Source: Rhizobiaceae bacterium
GTDB lineage: Bacteria; Pseudomonadota; Alphaproteobacteria; Rhizobiales; Rhizobiaceae
DNA length: 64,000 nucleotides
Direction of reading: 5' to 3'
Assembly: GCA_019635755.1 (NCBI GenBank)
Contig: JAHBYW010000005.1
Coordinates: 372,001-436,000 of the forward strand
Shown here one piece after another: positions 45,883 through 56,044 of this stretch. Both the position numbers and the translations under genes were made by a program. The notes below the pieces were generated by a model. That model was given only the letters and a program-made list of their open reading frames with translations, ran no database searches and had not been told where the DNA came from. Position 1 is the first letter of the stretch. Every line of letters starts with the position of its first letter.

Positions 45883-46949
45883 GTGGGCGCGCCGAACGCC
45901 TGATGTCGGGCGATCTGCTGCCGTGGATCGTCATGCTGGCCTGGATTCTCGCGATCCTGTTCGGACTGATGCTGCTCGTCGGCGCCAATTTCGGCGAGGC
46001 TTTGAGCGGCTTCTTCAACGGCGCTTTCGGCGGCCGGCGCATGGCCTATCTGGCCGCGACGCTGTCGCGCGCCACGCTGATCGTCGGCATGGCGCTGTCG
46101 GTGATGATCTCGTTCCGCGCCGGCCTGTTCAACATCGGCGGCGAGGGCCAGCTCGTGGCCGGCGGGCTCGTATCGGCGCTGGTGGCGATCCTGCTGCCCG
46201 GTCCGCCGCTGGTCGTGCTGGTCGCGGCGATCCTCGCCGGCATGGCGGCCGGCGCGCTCTGGGCGCTGCTGGCCGGCGTGCTCTACCTCTATGTCGGCGT
46301 GCCGCTGCTCGTCGGCTCGCTGCTCCTCAACTTCCCGATCCGCTACATCGCCTCTTACCTCGTCGCGCATCCCTTCCGCGATGTGCCGTCCGGCATGCTG
46401 CAGTCGCATCTCGTGCCGGAAGCGACGTGGCTGGCCTATTTCCCCGGCTTTCGCCTCGATATCGGCATCCTCTTTATCGTCGCGACCAGCATCTTTGCGA
46501 TCGTCTACAGCCACACGACCGTTCACGGCTATCAGGCGCGCCTCAACGGCCTGTCGGCGGATTTCGCGCGGACCGTCGGCCTTCCCGTCAGAAAGCTGAC
46601 CTTGCAGACGCTGGCGATGAGCGGCGCGATCGCTGGCCTGGTTGGCGCCATCGCCGTCTTCGGGATGCACCACCGATATATCGACGGCATGCTGGTCCAG
46701 CCGCTCTATGCGTGGACCGGTATCATCGCGGTTCTGCTCGTCGGCATGATCCCGTGGCTGGTTCCGCTCTCCGGCCTGTTCTTCGCGGCGCTGCAGACCG
46801 GCGCCGCCGGCATGGAGCGGGCGGCGGGGGTGCCGAAGGAGATCGCGCTGGTGATGCAGGCGGTCATCATCCTGTTCGTCGCCAGCCGCGTCTCCGGCGC
46901 AATCCTGTCGGCCCGCAGTTCGGGCACCCGGGGAGGCGACGATGTTTGA
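45879..46949 (+). CDS. ABC transporter permease, nucleoside type (first subunit)
   Basis: A 356-residue BPD_transp_2-family permease with about ten hydrophobic helices; FRAGLFNIGGEGQLVAGG is the conserved motif of BMP-dependent transporter permeases. It starts in the ATPase stop and overlaps the second permease by 8 bp, so the three membrane components are co-translated. Confidence 0.92.
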   Translation: MSGRAERLMSGDLLPWIVMLAWILAILFGLMLLVGANFGEALSGFFNGAFGGRRMAYLAATLSRATLIVGMALSVMISFRAGLFNIGGEGQLVAGGLVSALVAILLPGPPLVVLVAAILAGMAAGALWALLAGVLYLYVGVPLLVGSLLLNFPIRYIASYLVAHPFRDVPSGMLQSHLVPEATWLAYFPGFRLDIGILFIVATSIFAIVYSHTTVHGYQARLNGLSADFARTVGLPVRKLTLQTLAMSGAIAGLVGAIAVFGMHHRYIDGMLVQPLYAWTGIIAVLLVGMIPWLVPLSGLFFAALQTGAAGMERAAGVPKEIALVMQAVIILFVASRVSGAILSARSSGTRGGDDV

Positions 46950-47844
46950 CCTCCTCTTCGATGCGTCCTTCCTCGCTTCGGTCCCGCGCTTCGTCACGCC
47001 GATCCTGCTGGCAGCGCTCGGCGGCGCGATCTGCGAACGCGCCGGCGTCTTCAACATCGGCCTGGAAGGCATGATGCTGGGCGGCGCCTTCTTCGCGGTC
47101 GTCGGCGCCTATTTCTCCGGCTCGCCCTATGTCGGAGCCCTGGCCGCACTGCTCGCCGGCATGGCGCTCGGCGCGATCTTCGCCGAGTTCCATCTGCGGC
47201 GTGGTGGCGATGCCATCGTCGTCTCGATCGCGATCAACCTCCTGGCCGCCGGTATGACCACCTTCCTGCTGCGCGCCATCTTCGACGTTGCCGGCGCGTT
47301 TCGCGATCCAGCCATCGCTGGTTTCGCGCGCGTGCATATCCCCGTGCTCGAAGACATCCCGGTGCTCGGGCCGGTGTTCAGCGGCCAGTCGCCCCTGTTC
47401 TACCTGTCGCTCGCGCTCGTCTACGCGCTGCATGTCTTCTTCCTGCGCCATCGGCTGGGATTGCGCATCCGCGCCGCCGGCGAGAACCCGACGGCGCTGA
47501 AGGCCGGTGGCGTGAACCCGCTCTGGGTGCAGGCGATTGCGCTCCTGATGTGCGGCGCGCTCTGCGGCCTGGCCGGCGCGCAGCTGTCGATCTCCAACGT
47601 CAACCTGTTCGTGGAGAACATGAGCGCGGGTCGCGGCTGGATAGCGGTCGTGGCCGTGCTCCTGACGCGCGGCCGGCCGTGGCCCTTGTTCTTCATCGCG
47701 CTGCTGTTCGGCGCCGTCGACAGCCTGTCGTTCCGCGTGCAGGGGCTGGGCCTGCCGCAGCAGTTCACCGACATGATGCCCTACCTTGCAACGCTTATCG
47801 TCCTCACCGCGCTGTCGTGGTGGCGGCTGAAGCGCCAGTCCTAG
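46942..47844 (+). CDS. ABC transporter permease, nucleoside type (second subunit)
   Basis: A 300-residue permease of the same family with ERAGVFNIGLEGMMLGGAFF near the N terminus, parallel to the first subunit. The two permeases should form a heterodimer. The overlap with the upstream gene and 21-bp gap to the deaminase indicate one operon. Confidence 0.92.
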   Translation: MFDLLFDASFLASVPRFVTPILLAALGGAICERAGVFNIGLEGMMLGGAFFAVVGAYFSGSPYVGALAALLAGMALGAIFAEFHLRRGGDAIVVSIAINLLAAGMTTFLLRAIFDVAGAFRDPAIAGFARVHIPVLEDIPVLGPVFSGQSPLFYLSLALVYALHVFFLRHRLGLRIRAAGENPTALKAGGVNPLWVQAIALLMCGALCGLAGAQLSISNVNLFVENMSAGRGWIAVVAVLLTRGRPWPLFFIALLFGAVDSLSFRVQGLGLPQQFTDMMPYLATLIVLTALSWWRLKRQS

Positions 47845-47865
47845 TTCGCCATCGGAACAACACGC

Positions 47866-49182
47866 ATGACCGATCTCGTCATCACCAACGCCATCGTCGT
47901 CACCTCCGACGGCGCCGGAACGATCATCAAGGGCGGCGGCGTCGCTGTCGCGAAGGGCCGCATCACCCATGTCGCATCTTCCGCGGATCTGGCCCCGATC
48001 GCCTCGCGGGCCGCGAGGGTGATCGACGGCACGGGCCACATCCTGATGCCGGGTATCGTCAACACGCATTGCCACGCGGCGGACAGCCTGTTCCGCGGGC
48101 TGGTCGAGAACCTGCCGCTGGAGCCCTGGCTGCAGACGGTGTGGAAGGCGGAGGCCGCGATCCTCAACCCGGCGACCTCGCGGCTCGGCAGCGTGCTGGG
48201 CTTCGCCGAGCTCCTGCTGTCCGGCGTCACCAGCGTCATGGATATGTTCTGGTACCCGTTCGAGACAGTTGCAGCGGCCCGGCAGGTGGGCTTGCGCGTC
48301 GCCACCGGCGGCATCTTCTTCGACCCGGCGGGTGTCACCGCCCTGCCGATCGAGAAGCGGGTGCTCGAGGCCGAGCGTTTCTTCGAGGAGTTCGGCAAGG
48401 CCGAGGACGTGTTCGCCTGCGCCATGCCGCACGGCACCTATACGGTCAGCCCAGACAATCTGAAGGCGGCGTGGGCTGTCTCGCACAAATGCGGCGGCCT
48501 CTTCTGCACCCACTGTGCCGAGACGCGCGCCGAGCAGGCCGACATCGTGTCGCGCTACGGCCGCACGGTCGTCCGCCATCTCGACCATCTCGGCTGCCTC
48601 GACCAGCGCACGGTGCTGGCGCACTGCGTGCATCTCGATGACGAGGAGCTCGACATCATCGCCCGCACCGGCGCGCATGTCGCGCACAACCCGATGTCCA
48701 ACATGAAGCTGGCGTCGGGCTTCGCGCGCGTGCCCGATATGCTGGAGCGCGGCATCAACGTGTCGCTCGGCACCGATGGTCCGCTCTCCGGCAATGATCT
48801 CGACATGTGGATGGCGCTTCGTCTCGCGGCGACGATCCACAAGGGCTACACCGGCCGCGCCGACCTGATCTCGACGCGGCAGGTCTTCGACATGCTGACC
48901 GTCAATGGCGCGAAGGCGCTGGGTGCGGCTGATCGGATCGGAAGCCTGGAGGTCGGCAAGCTGGCCGACATGGTTCTGGTCGACGTGAAGCGCCCGCACG
49001 CGGTGCCGATGTTCGACCCGATGACGCACCTCGTCTATTCGACCAACAAGTCGGACGTGCGCCACGTCTTCCTCGGCGGCGAGCAGGTCGTGCGCGACGG
49101 CGCGCTCACCCGCATGTCGCTTGACGAGACGCTGGCCGAAGTGTCGGCGATGGCGCCGCGCATCGCGGCGACGATCGCGTGA
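47866..49182 (+). CDS. Amidohydrolase, MTA/SAH-deaminase-like
   Basis: A 438-residue amidohydrolase of the TrzA/MtaD group. Metal ligands are seen in NTHCHAADSLFRGL (HxH), CTHCAETRAEQ, HCVHLDDEE and GTDGPLSGNDLDMW. Homologues deaminate adenosine-type nucleosides such as 5'-methylthioadenosine and S-adenosylhomocysteine to inosine forms. Here the position between nucleoside permeases and a purine nucleoside phosphorylase fits deamination of an imported adenine nucleoside. Other aminohydrolase substrates cannot be excluded. Confidence 0.85.
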   Translation: MTDLVITNAIVVTSDGAGTIIKGGGVAVAKGRITHVASSADLAPIASRAARVIDGTGHILMPGIVNTHCHAADSLFRGLVENLPLEPWLQTVWKAEAAILNPATSRLGSVLGFAELLLSGVTSVMDMFWYPFETVAAARQVGLRVATGGIFFDPAGVTALPIEKRVLEAERFFEEFGKAEDVFACAMPHGTYTVSPDNLKAAWAVSHKCGGLFCTHCAETRAEQADIVSRYGRTVVRHLDHLGCLDQRTVLAHCVHLDDEELDIIARTGAHVAHNPMSNMKLASGFARVPDMLERGINVSLGTDGPLSGNDLDMWMALRLAATIHKGYTGRADLISTRQVFDMLTVNGAKALGAADRIGSLEVGKLADMVLVDVKRPHAVPMFDPMTHLVYSTNKSDVRHVFLGGEQVVRDGALTRMSLDETLAEVSAMAPRIAATIA

Positions 49183-49192
49183 GGTGGCGTCC

Positions 49193-50050
49193 ATGAGCGA
49201 GTCCATGTCCGCGCGTCTCCGGCGCGCCCACGCCTCCATCGCCGGCCGAGTCGGCGCGCCCTGCGAGCTCGCGCTGATGCTGGGCTCCGGCCTTGGCCAG
49301 CTGGCCGACGCAGTGAAGAACCCGACCGTCATCCCCTATGGCGAGATCGACGGCTTCCCGGTCTCGACCGCGCCGAACCACAAGGGTCAGCTCGTCATCG
49401 GCGAATTGTTCGGCCGCCGGGCGGTGGTGATGCAGGGGCGGCTTCACCTCTATGAAGGCTGGCAGCCCCGCGACATCGCGCTGGCCGTCTATGTCCTGCA
49501 ACGGCTTGGCGCCGGCACCTTCATGGTCACCAATGCCTCGGGCGGCCTCAATCCGGGCTACGACGCGGGCGACGTGATGCTGATCGAGGATCATCTGAAT
49601 TTCACCGGCCGCAGCCCGCTGACCGGCGAGAACGACGAGTCGATCGGTCTGCGCTTCCCCGACCAGTCGCGGCTTTATGACCCGGAGTTGCGGGCACAGG
49701 CGGTGGCGGCGGCTGCGCGCGCGGGCGTGGCGATTCGCCGGGGCATCTATTGCGGCGTCAACGGCCCGGAACTCGAGACGTCCGCCGAGCGCCGCTTCTT
49801 CCGCTCCGCAGGCGGCGACGCGGTCGGCATGTCGACCGTGACCGAGGTGATCGCGGCCAACCATGTCGGCATGCGCGTGCTGGGCTTCTCGGCGGTGGCG
49901 AATGCCGCGACCGGCGGCCCCGACCAGCAGCCGGACACGATCGAATCCGTGTTCGAGATCGCGCTGCAGTGCGGCGTGAAGATCGAGGCGATCCTGAAGG
50001 AACTGATCCCGGCTCTGGGCGGACCAGCGGCGGGCGGAAAGGCATCATGA
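49193..50050 (+). CDS. Purine nucleoside phosphorylase (trimeric, inosine/guanosine type)
   Basis: A 285-residue class II PNP of the PunA/XapA type. Motifs are LALMLGSGLGQLAD, PNHKGQLVIGEL, QGRLHLYEG, TNASGGLNPGYDAGD (base site) and VGMSTVTEVIAA. It splits purine nucleosides with phosphate to the base and ribose-1-phosphate. The ATG at 49193 is 10 bp after the deaminase. The trimeric type prefers 6-oxopurines, which is what the upstream deaminase would make. The stop overlaps the next gene (ATGA). Confidence 0.92.
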   Translation: MSESMSARLRRAHASIAGRVGAPCELALMLGSGLGQLADAVKNPTVIPYGEIDGFPVSTAPNHKGQLVIGELFGRRAVVMQGRLHLYEGWQPRDIALAVYVLQRLGAGTFMVTNASGGLNPGYDAGDVMLIEDHLNFTGRSPLTGENDESIGLRFPDQSRLYDPELRAQAVAAAARAGVAIRRGIYCGVNGPELETSAERRFFRSAGGDAVGMSTVTEVIAANHVGMRVLGFSAVANAATGGPDQQPDTIESVFEIALQCGVKIEAILKELIPALGGPAAGGKAS

Positions 50051-50826
50051 CGACGAAAATTCCATCGGTGGCGAAGCTTCTCGACCTGACCGGCCGCACC
50101 GCCATCGTCACCGGCGCCAGCGGCGGCATCGGCTCCGGCATCGCCCGCCGCTTCGGCGAAGCGGGAGCGACCGTCGTCGTCCACTATCATTCCAACAAGG
50201 CCGGTGCCGATTCCGTGGTGGACGCCATCGTCGGCGCAGGCGGCAAGGCAAAGAGCGTCAAGGCCGACGTGTCGTCGGCGAAGGACATTGCAACGCTCAT
50301 GGAAGCCGCAGGCGGCGCGGACATCCTGGTCAACAACGCCGGCATCCAGCCGGTGAAGATGTTCAACGACCTGTCCGAGGCGGACTGGACTGAGATGATG
50401 GCGGCGAATGTCGCCGGTCCCTTCCTGCTGGTCCGCGCCTTCGTCGACGCGCTCCGCCATGCGGGCAAGGGCGGCTCCGTCGTGAACATCGCCTCGATCG
50501 AGGGCCACAATCCCGCGCCCGGCCACGGCCATTATGCAACGTCCAAGGCGGCGCTGCTGATGTTCACCAAGGCGGCGGCGATGGAACTCGGCCAGCACGG
50601 CATCCGCGTGAACTCGATCTCGCCCGGCCTGATCCATCGGGACGGCATCGAGGAGGGCTGGCCGGAAGGCGTCGGCCGCTGGAAGAAGGCCGCGGCGCTC
50701 GGGCGGCTCGGCCAGCCCGAAGACATCGCCGATGCCGCCCTGTTCCTTGCGTCGGACGCGGCGCGCTGGATCACCGGCGTCGATCTGGTGGTCGATGGCG
50801 GCGTGATGGCGCGGCCGACCTGGTGA
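50047..50826 (+). CDS. Short-chain dehydrogenase/reductase (first of two)
   Basis: A 259-residue SDR with VTGASGGIGSGIARRFGEAG as nucleotide motif, NNAG, catalytic Ser in NIASIEG, and Tyr-Lys in YATSKAALLMF. The Gly motif followed by a charged HYHSNK strand suggests NADP(H). It overlaps the PNP stop by 4 bp, so it is part of the operon. The substrate is unknown; candidates are the aldehyde or ketose intermediates of the proposed pathway. Confidence 0.88.
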   Translation: MTTKIPSVAKLLDLTGRTAIVTGASGGIGSGIARRFGEAGATVVVHYHSNKAGADSVVDAIVGAGGKAKSVKADVSSAKDIATLMEAAGGADILVNNAGIQPVKMFNDLSEADWTEMMAANVAGPFLLVRAFVDALRHAGKGGSVVNIASIEGHNPAPGHGHYATSKAALLMFTKAAAMELGQHGIRVNSISPGLIHRDGIEEGWPEGVGRWKKAAALGRLGQPEDIADAALFLASDAARWITGVDLVVDGGVMARPTW

Positions 50827-50835
50827 GGTGAGATC

Positions 50836-51615
50836 ATGATGGAAGCACAATCCCTGAACGACCGCGTGGTCGTCATCACAGGCGGGGCCGGCGGCATCGC
50901 GAAGGGCATCGCCGAAGCGGTGCTGGAGGCGGGTGGCCGCGTGGCCTTGCTCGACCTCGACAAGGCGAAGGTCGCGGCGGCGGCCGCCGCCCTCAACGTC
51001 CGCGACCGCGCGATGAGCGCGGCGGCTGACGTCACGGACCCGGCGAACCTGGATGCCGCCTTTGCGGAAATCGTGGCGCGCATGGGCCGCGTCGACGGCC
51101 TCGTGAACAATGCCGGAATCGTCCGACTCGGGCCTGCCGACGAAACGAAGCCAGCCGGGCTCGACCTTGAGATGGCCGTCAATGTGAAGGGTGTGCTGTT
51201 GGCCGCTCAGGCGGCGGCCCGGCATTTCGGCGAGAGGGGCGGCGCCATCGTCAATATCGCGTCGAATGCCGGCAAGGTCGGCTACCGCAACATGGCCGGC
51301 TACAATGCGTCGAAGGCGGCGGTCATCAGCCTGACGCGCTCGCTGTCGCTGGAATGGGCCGAGCGCAGGATCAACGTCAACGCCGTCTGCCCCGGCGGCG
51401 TCGCGACCGACATGCTGAAGAGCGTCGCCGATTTCCTCGCGCCGCGGCTAGGGCAGGACAAGGAGGCGCTGTTCGGGACGATGGTTCCGGCGCAGCTCGG
51501 CCGCCACATCCAGCCGGTCGAGGTCGGGCGGGTTGTCGCCTTCCTGCTCTCCGACGCGGCTGAGATCATCCGCGGCCAGTCGATCAGCATCGACGGCGGC
51601 GACACGCCGTACTGA
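50836..51615 (+). CDS. Short-chain dehydrogenase/reductase (second of two)
   Basis: A 259-residue SDR with [20 protein letters not shown], an Asp-containing ALLDLDKAK strand that favours NAD(H), [10 protein letters not shown], Ser in [10 protein letters not shown] and Tyr-Lys in [11 protein letters not shown]. It starts 10 bp after the first SDR. Two different cofactor preferences in adjacent genes suggest consecutive or reversible redox steps. Confidence 0.88.
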   Translation: MMEAQSLNDRVVVITGGAGGIAKGIAEAVLEAGGRVALLDLDKAKVAAAAAALNVRDRAMSAAADVTDPANLDAAFAEIVARMGRVDGLVNNAGIVRLGPADETKPAGLDLEMAVNVKGVLLAAQAAARHFGERGGAIVNIASNAGKVGYRNMAGYNASKAAVISLTRSLSLEWAERRINVNAVCPGGVATDMLKSVADFLAPRLGQDKEALFGTMVPAQLGRHIQPVEVGRVVAFLLSDAAEIIRGQSISIDGGDTPY

Positions 51616-51628
51616 ACAGGGCAGGCGC

Positions 51629-52732
51629 ATGAAGGTCGGCGACAGACATTTCCGCAGCATCTGGCTGGAAGACGATGGCCGCTCGGTCGGCATCATCGAC
51701 CAGCGCTGGCTGCCGCACGAATTCCGGCTCGAGCGGCTTGAGACAGTCGATCAGGTGGCGACCGCGATCCGCGACATGTGGGTGCGCGGCGCCCCGCTGA
51801 TCGGCGCGACGGCCGCTTATGGCGTGGCAATTGGAATGCTGTCCGATCCCTCGGACGCTGCGCTGGATGCGGTATGGTCGCAGCTCAACGAGACGCGGCC
51901 GACGGCGGTCAATCTGCGCTGGGCGCTGGACGACATGCGCAATACGCTCCGGCTCGTGCCGCCTACCGACCGTGCCGAGGCGGCATTCAGGCGCGCCGCG
52001 GAGATTTCCGACGAGGACGTCGGCATCAACCGCGGCATCGGACAGCACGGACTCGACCTCATCCGCGAGATCGCGGCGCGCAAGGCGCCGGGCGAAGCCG
52101 TCAACATTCTCACCCACTGCAATGCCGGATGGCTGGCGACCGTCGACTACGGCACCGCGACCGCGCCGATCTATCTGGCCCGTGACGCGGGCATTCCGTT
52201 GCATGTCTACGTCGACGAGACGCGGCCGCGGAACCAGGGCGCGCAGCTCACCGCCTGGGAGTTGGGTGGCCACGGCGTGCCGCACACGCTGGTCGTCGAC
52301 AATGCCGGCGGCCATTTGATGCAGCGCGGCATGGTCGACATGGTGATCGTCGGGACCGACCGCACGACGGCGGAGGGCGACGTCTGCAATAAGATCGGCA
52401 CCTATCTGAAGGCACTGGCCGCCCACGACAACGGCGTGCCGTTCTATGTGGGCCTGCCGTCGCCGACGATCGACTGGACGGTGCGCGACGGCGTCGCCGA
52501 GATCCCGATCGAGGAGCGCTCGGCCGACGAAGTGTCGTTCGTGCAGGGCAGGGGGCCGGACGGCCGCACCGTCAGCGTGCGCATCTCGCCGGCTGACACG
52601 CCCGCCGCCAATCCGGCTTTCGACGTGACGCCGGCGCGTCTCGTCACCGGCCTCATCACCGAGCGGGGGGTCTGCGAGGCGTCCGCCGAGGGGCTGCTCT
52701 CTCTCTTCCCGGAACGGCGGCCGAACCGGTAG
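51629..52732 (+). CDS. mtnA: MtnA-type ribose-1-phosphate isomerase
   Basis: A 367-residue member of the eIF2B-like aldose-ketose isomerase family (S-methyl-5-thioribose-1-phosphate isomerase). Motifs are [16 protein letters not shown], the catalytic Cys in [11 protein letters not shown] and the catalytic Asp in [19 protein letters not shown]. MtnA normally serves methionine salvage, but no mtnB, mtnC, mtnD or mtnE homologues accompany it here. With PNP upstream and a ketose-1-phosphate aldolase in the divergent operon, it may convert ribose-1-phosphate or 5-deoxyribose-1-phosphate to the ketose-1-phosphate. It is the last gene of the plus-strand operon. Confidence 0.92.
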   Translation: MKVGDRHFRSIWLEDDGRSVGIIDQRWLPHEFRLERLETVDQVATAIRDMWVRGAPLIGATAAYGVAIGMLSDPSDAALDAVWSQLNETRPTAVNLRWALDDMRNTLRLVPPTDRAEAAFRRAAEISDEDVGINRGIGQHGLDLIREIAARKAPGEAVNILTHCNAGWLATVDYGTATAPIYLARDAGIPLHVYVDETRPRNQGAQLTAWELGGHGVPHTLVVDNAGGHLMQRGMVDMVIVGTDRTTAEGDVCNKIGTYLKALAAHDNGVPFYVGLPSPTIDWTVRDGVAEIPIEERSADEVSFVQGRGPDGRTVSVRISPADTPAANPAFDVTPARLVTGLITERGVCEASAEGLLSLFPERRPNR

Positions 52733-52736
52733 CGGT

Positions 52737-52991
52737 CTAGAGCCGCGCGCGGATCACGTCGTCCGGCGGCACGTCCTCGAACCGCACCGAGGCGACCTCG
52801 CTGCCGTCTTCGGCGAAGACGCGAACGGCGAGGCCCGTCGGCCGCTCGCCCTGCCGCTCCAGCACCTGCTCGACCAGCAGATCGCGGGCGCAATTCAGGG
52901 CCTCGAGCCGCGCCACCTCGTCATTGGGAAACTCGGCATCATTGAAATGAGGCGTCTCGTCGTCACGAAAGCGGAAGCTGTACCGTTTCAT
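52737..52991 (-). CDS. DUF6894-like small protein
   Basis: An 84-residue protein: YSFRFRDDETPHFNDAEF at the start, then EALNCARDLLVEQVLERQ and a C-terminal EVASVRFEDV, the layout of the DUF6894 family. Function unknown. It converges with mtnA, leaving 4 bp. Confidence 0.75.
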   Translation of the reverse strand: MKRYSFRFRDDETPHFNDAEFPNDEVARLEALNCARDLLVEQVLERQGERPTGLAVRVFAEDGSEVASVRFEDVPPDDVIRARL

Positions 52992-53085
52992 TGCGCGCTC
53001 CTTGGCCGCTCCCCTGAACGGCCGGCGCCGCCTCGGGTTCCGGGCGAAGCGCTCGGGCGCCCCCGGCCGTGGTTTTCCCCTTATG

Positions 53086-54454
<1,369 letters not shown>

Positions 54455-54579
54455 CGTCCGATCCTTCCGGCAAGAAAACAGCCGAGCGGGCAGGCGGTTC
54501 CCGCCTCCACGCCCGGGCAAGGCGCGCGGCGAGCCTATCACTCCCGCCGCGCCTCCGGTACCCGCGCCGGTCCGGTCGG

Positions 54580-54593
54580 TTGATCCAGGTCAA
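54580..54593. promoter_or_regulatory. FNR/FixK-type box upstream of the hemerythrin-like gene
   Basis: TTGAT-CCAG-GTCAA, matching TTGAT-N4-ATCAA at 9 of 10 defined positions, centred 58 bp before the TTG start of the hemerythrin-like gene. A class II site would place the transcript start near 54628, leaving a short leader with GGAGG. Confidence 0.7.
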
Positions 54594-54644
54594 GGCCTCG
54601 CCGCCGCCTGCCGATACGGTCGAACGCTTGCAGCGGAGGTTCGC

Positions 54645-55172
54645 TTGACGCGCGATTGGCCTGTGGCGGAAAGGGTGTGCGGCGCGCCCGGCGGATGCCC
54701 GGTTGCCGATGCCTGCCCGCAAGAAGGGCGCGTGCCGTGTCTCAGCCTGTCGCATGCGCATGCGATCAAGCTGGACCTGTGCGACCAGCTCGAGACGATC
54801 GCCGACAGCCTGCCGTCTCGCGTCGACCGGCTGCTGTGCCTGCGCGTGGCCAGCCAACTGGTGCCGTGGCTGCGGCAGTGCCAGGTCTATGAGGAGGAGG
54901 TCGTCTTCCCGGCCTTCCTCAAGGCCGGTCCCGACTCCCGCGCCGAATCGATCCGCCGCCTCGAGGCGGAGCACGTCCAGGACGAGTGCGCCGCCCAGGA
55001 CCTGACCGACATCCTCCTGTCCATCGGCCACGGCGCGGCCATCGCCAATCCGGAGGCGCTGGGTTTCATGCTCCGGGCCTTGTTCGAGGCTCTGCGGCGG
55101 CATGTGGCGTTCGAACGCGAGCATCTGCTGCCCGAGATCGAGGGTTCGCCTCCGAGCGACCGGCCAGACTGA
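54645..55172 (+). CDS. Hemerythrin-like protein
   Basis: A 175-residue four-helix protein of hemerythrin type, which binds O2 or NO at a di-iron site. Candidate ligands are in LSHAHAIKLDL, YEEEVVFPAF, EAEHVQDE and RRHVAFEREHLLPEI. The N terminus has CGAPGGCPVADACP, a Cys-rich segment that could bind metal. The TTG at 54645 was chosen because GGAGG lies 6 bp upstream. An FNR-type box precedes it, and fnrN and hemN follow, so anaerobic induction is likely. Confidence 0.8.
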   Translation: MTRDWPVAERVCGAPGGCPVADACPQEGRVPCLSLSHAHAIKLDLCDQLETIADSLPSRVDRLLCLRVASQLVPWLRQCQVYEEEVVFPAFLKAGPDSRAESIRRLEAEHVQDECAAQDLTDILLSIGHGAAIANPEALGFMLRALFEALRRHVAFEREHLLPEIEGSPPSDRPD

Positions 55173-55195
55173 CCCGTCGCCCCTGGACCACTAGC

Positions 55196-55915
55196 CTAGT
55201 CGCCGGAGCGCGCGGCAAGCCGCGCCAGGCTGTCCACCGTCACGTGCCGGTTGTTCTCGATCCGGATGACCCGGTCGGCCCGCAGCCTGGTCAGCTGGCG
55301 GCTTACCGTCTCGATGGTCAGCCCGAGGAAATCGGCGATGTCGGCCCGCGTCAGCGGCAGGTCGAAGGCTGCCGCCGCGTCGCGGGCCGCCGTCGGGTTG
55401 GAGTTGCGCGCGATCAGCAGCAGGAAGCTGGCCACCTTCTCCGGCGCCGTCTTCCGCCCGAGTGTCACCATCCACAGCCGTGCCTCGTCGAGCTCCTTCA
55501 GCGTCTGCTCCAGAAGCCTGTGCTCGAGCCCCGGCGATTCCCGCAGCATCCGGTCGACGGCCGATTTCGGGAACGAGCACAGGGACACGTCGGTCGCCGC
55601 CGACGCGCTCATCTCGTTCTCGCTCTTGAACGGACGGCCGAGGAAATCCGGGGCGAACTGCAGCCCGACGATCTGCTGGCGCCCGTCGGACAGGCTCTTC
55701 GTCAGCTTCACCACGCCGGACAGCACGTTGGAATAGGTGTCGGCGCGGGTCGCGTCGCCTGCAAGCTCGGTGCCCTCGGACATGTTCTGCTTGTGCGAGA
55801 CCTTGGCCAGCGCCAGCAGCTGCGCCGGCTCGAGCGCGCCGCACACGCCGCGATGGCGCGCTTCGCAGGACACGCAGAGCACCGGCACGTCGGCGACGTG
55901 GACATCCTGTCGCAT
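55196..55915 (-). CDS. fnrN: Crp/Fnr-family oxygen-responsive regulator
   Basis: A 239-residue Fnr-type activator. The N-terminal cluster CVSCEARHRGVC plus CSFPKS (about residue 113) provide the four Cys for a 4Fe-4S centre. The C-terminal helix-turn-helix ADFLGLTIETVSRQLTRL matches the FNR recognition helix, whose E-x-x-S-R contacts read TTGAT-N4-ATCAA. It lies between the hemerythrin-like gene and hemN, both of which carry such boxes. Confidence 0.93.
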   Translation of the reverse strand: MRQDVHVADVPVLCVSCEARHRGVCGALEPAQLLALAKVSHKQNMSEGTELAGDATRADTYSNVLSGVVKLTKSLSDGRQQIVGLQFAPDFLGRPFKSENEMSASAATDVSLCSFPKSAVDRMLRESPGLEHRLLEQTLKELDEARLWMVTLGRKTAPEKVASFLLLIARNSNPTAARDAAAAFDLPLTRADIADFLGLTIETVSRQLTRLRADRVIRIENNRHVTVDSLARLAARSGD

Positions 55916-55996
55916 GGCGGTTTCCAGACTGGTCTTCGCACGGGTTTCTAGCCGATCGCCCGCGCCGGCGCGCCGTGTCGTTTTGTCTTAGGCCAC

Positions 55997-56010
55997 TTGA
56001 TCGGCGTCAA
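55997..56010. promoter_or_regulatory. FNR box in the fnrN-hemN intergenic region
   Basis: TTGAT-CGGC-GTCAA, matching TTGAT-N4-ATCAA at 9 of 10 positions. Its centre is exactly 41.5 bp upstream of the A of the hemN ATG, with GATGTT at the -10 position (56033-56038). Confidence 0.75.
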
Positions 56011-56044
56011 GGACCGCCGGGGCTTCCGCTCCGATGTTCGATCC

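Noticed and set aside
51629-52732. Methionine salvage cluster
   Set aside because: MtnA is the only member; no MTR kinase, dehydratase, enolase-phosphatase or dioxygenase is present.
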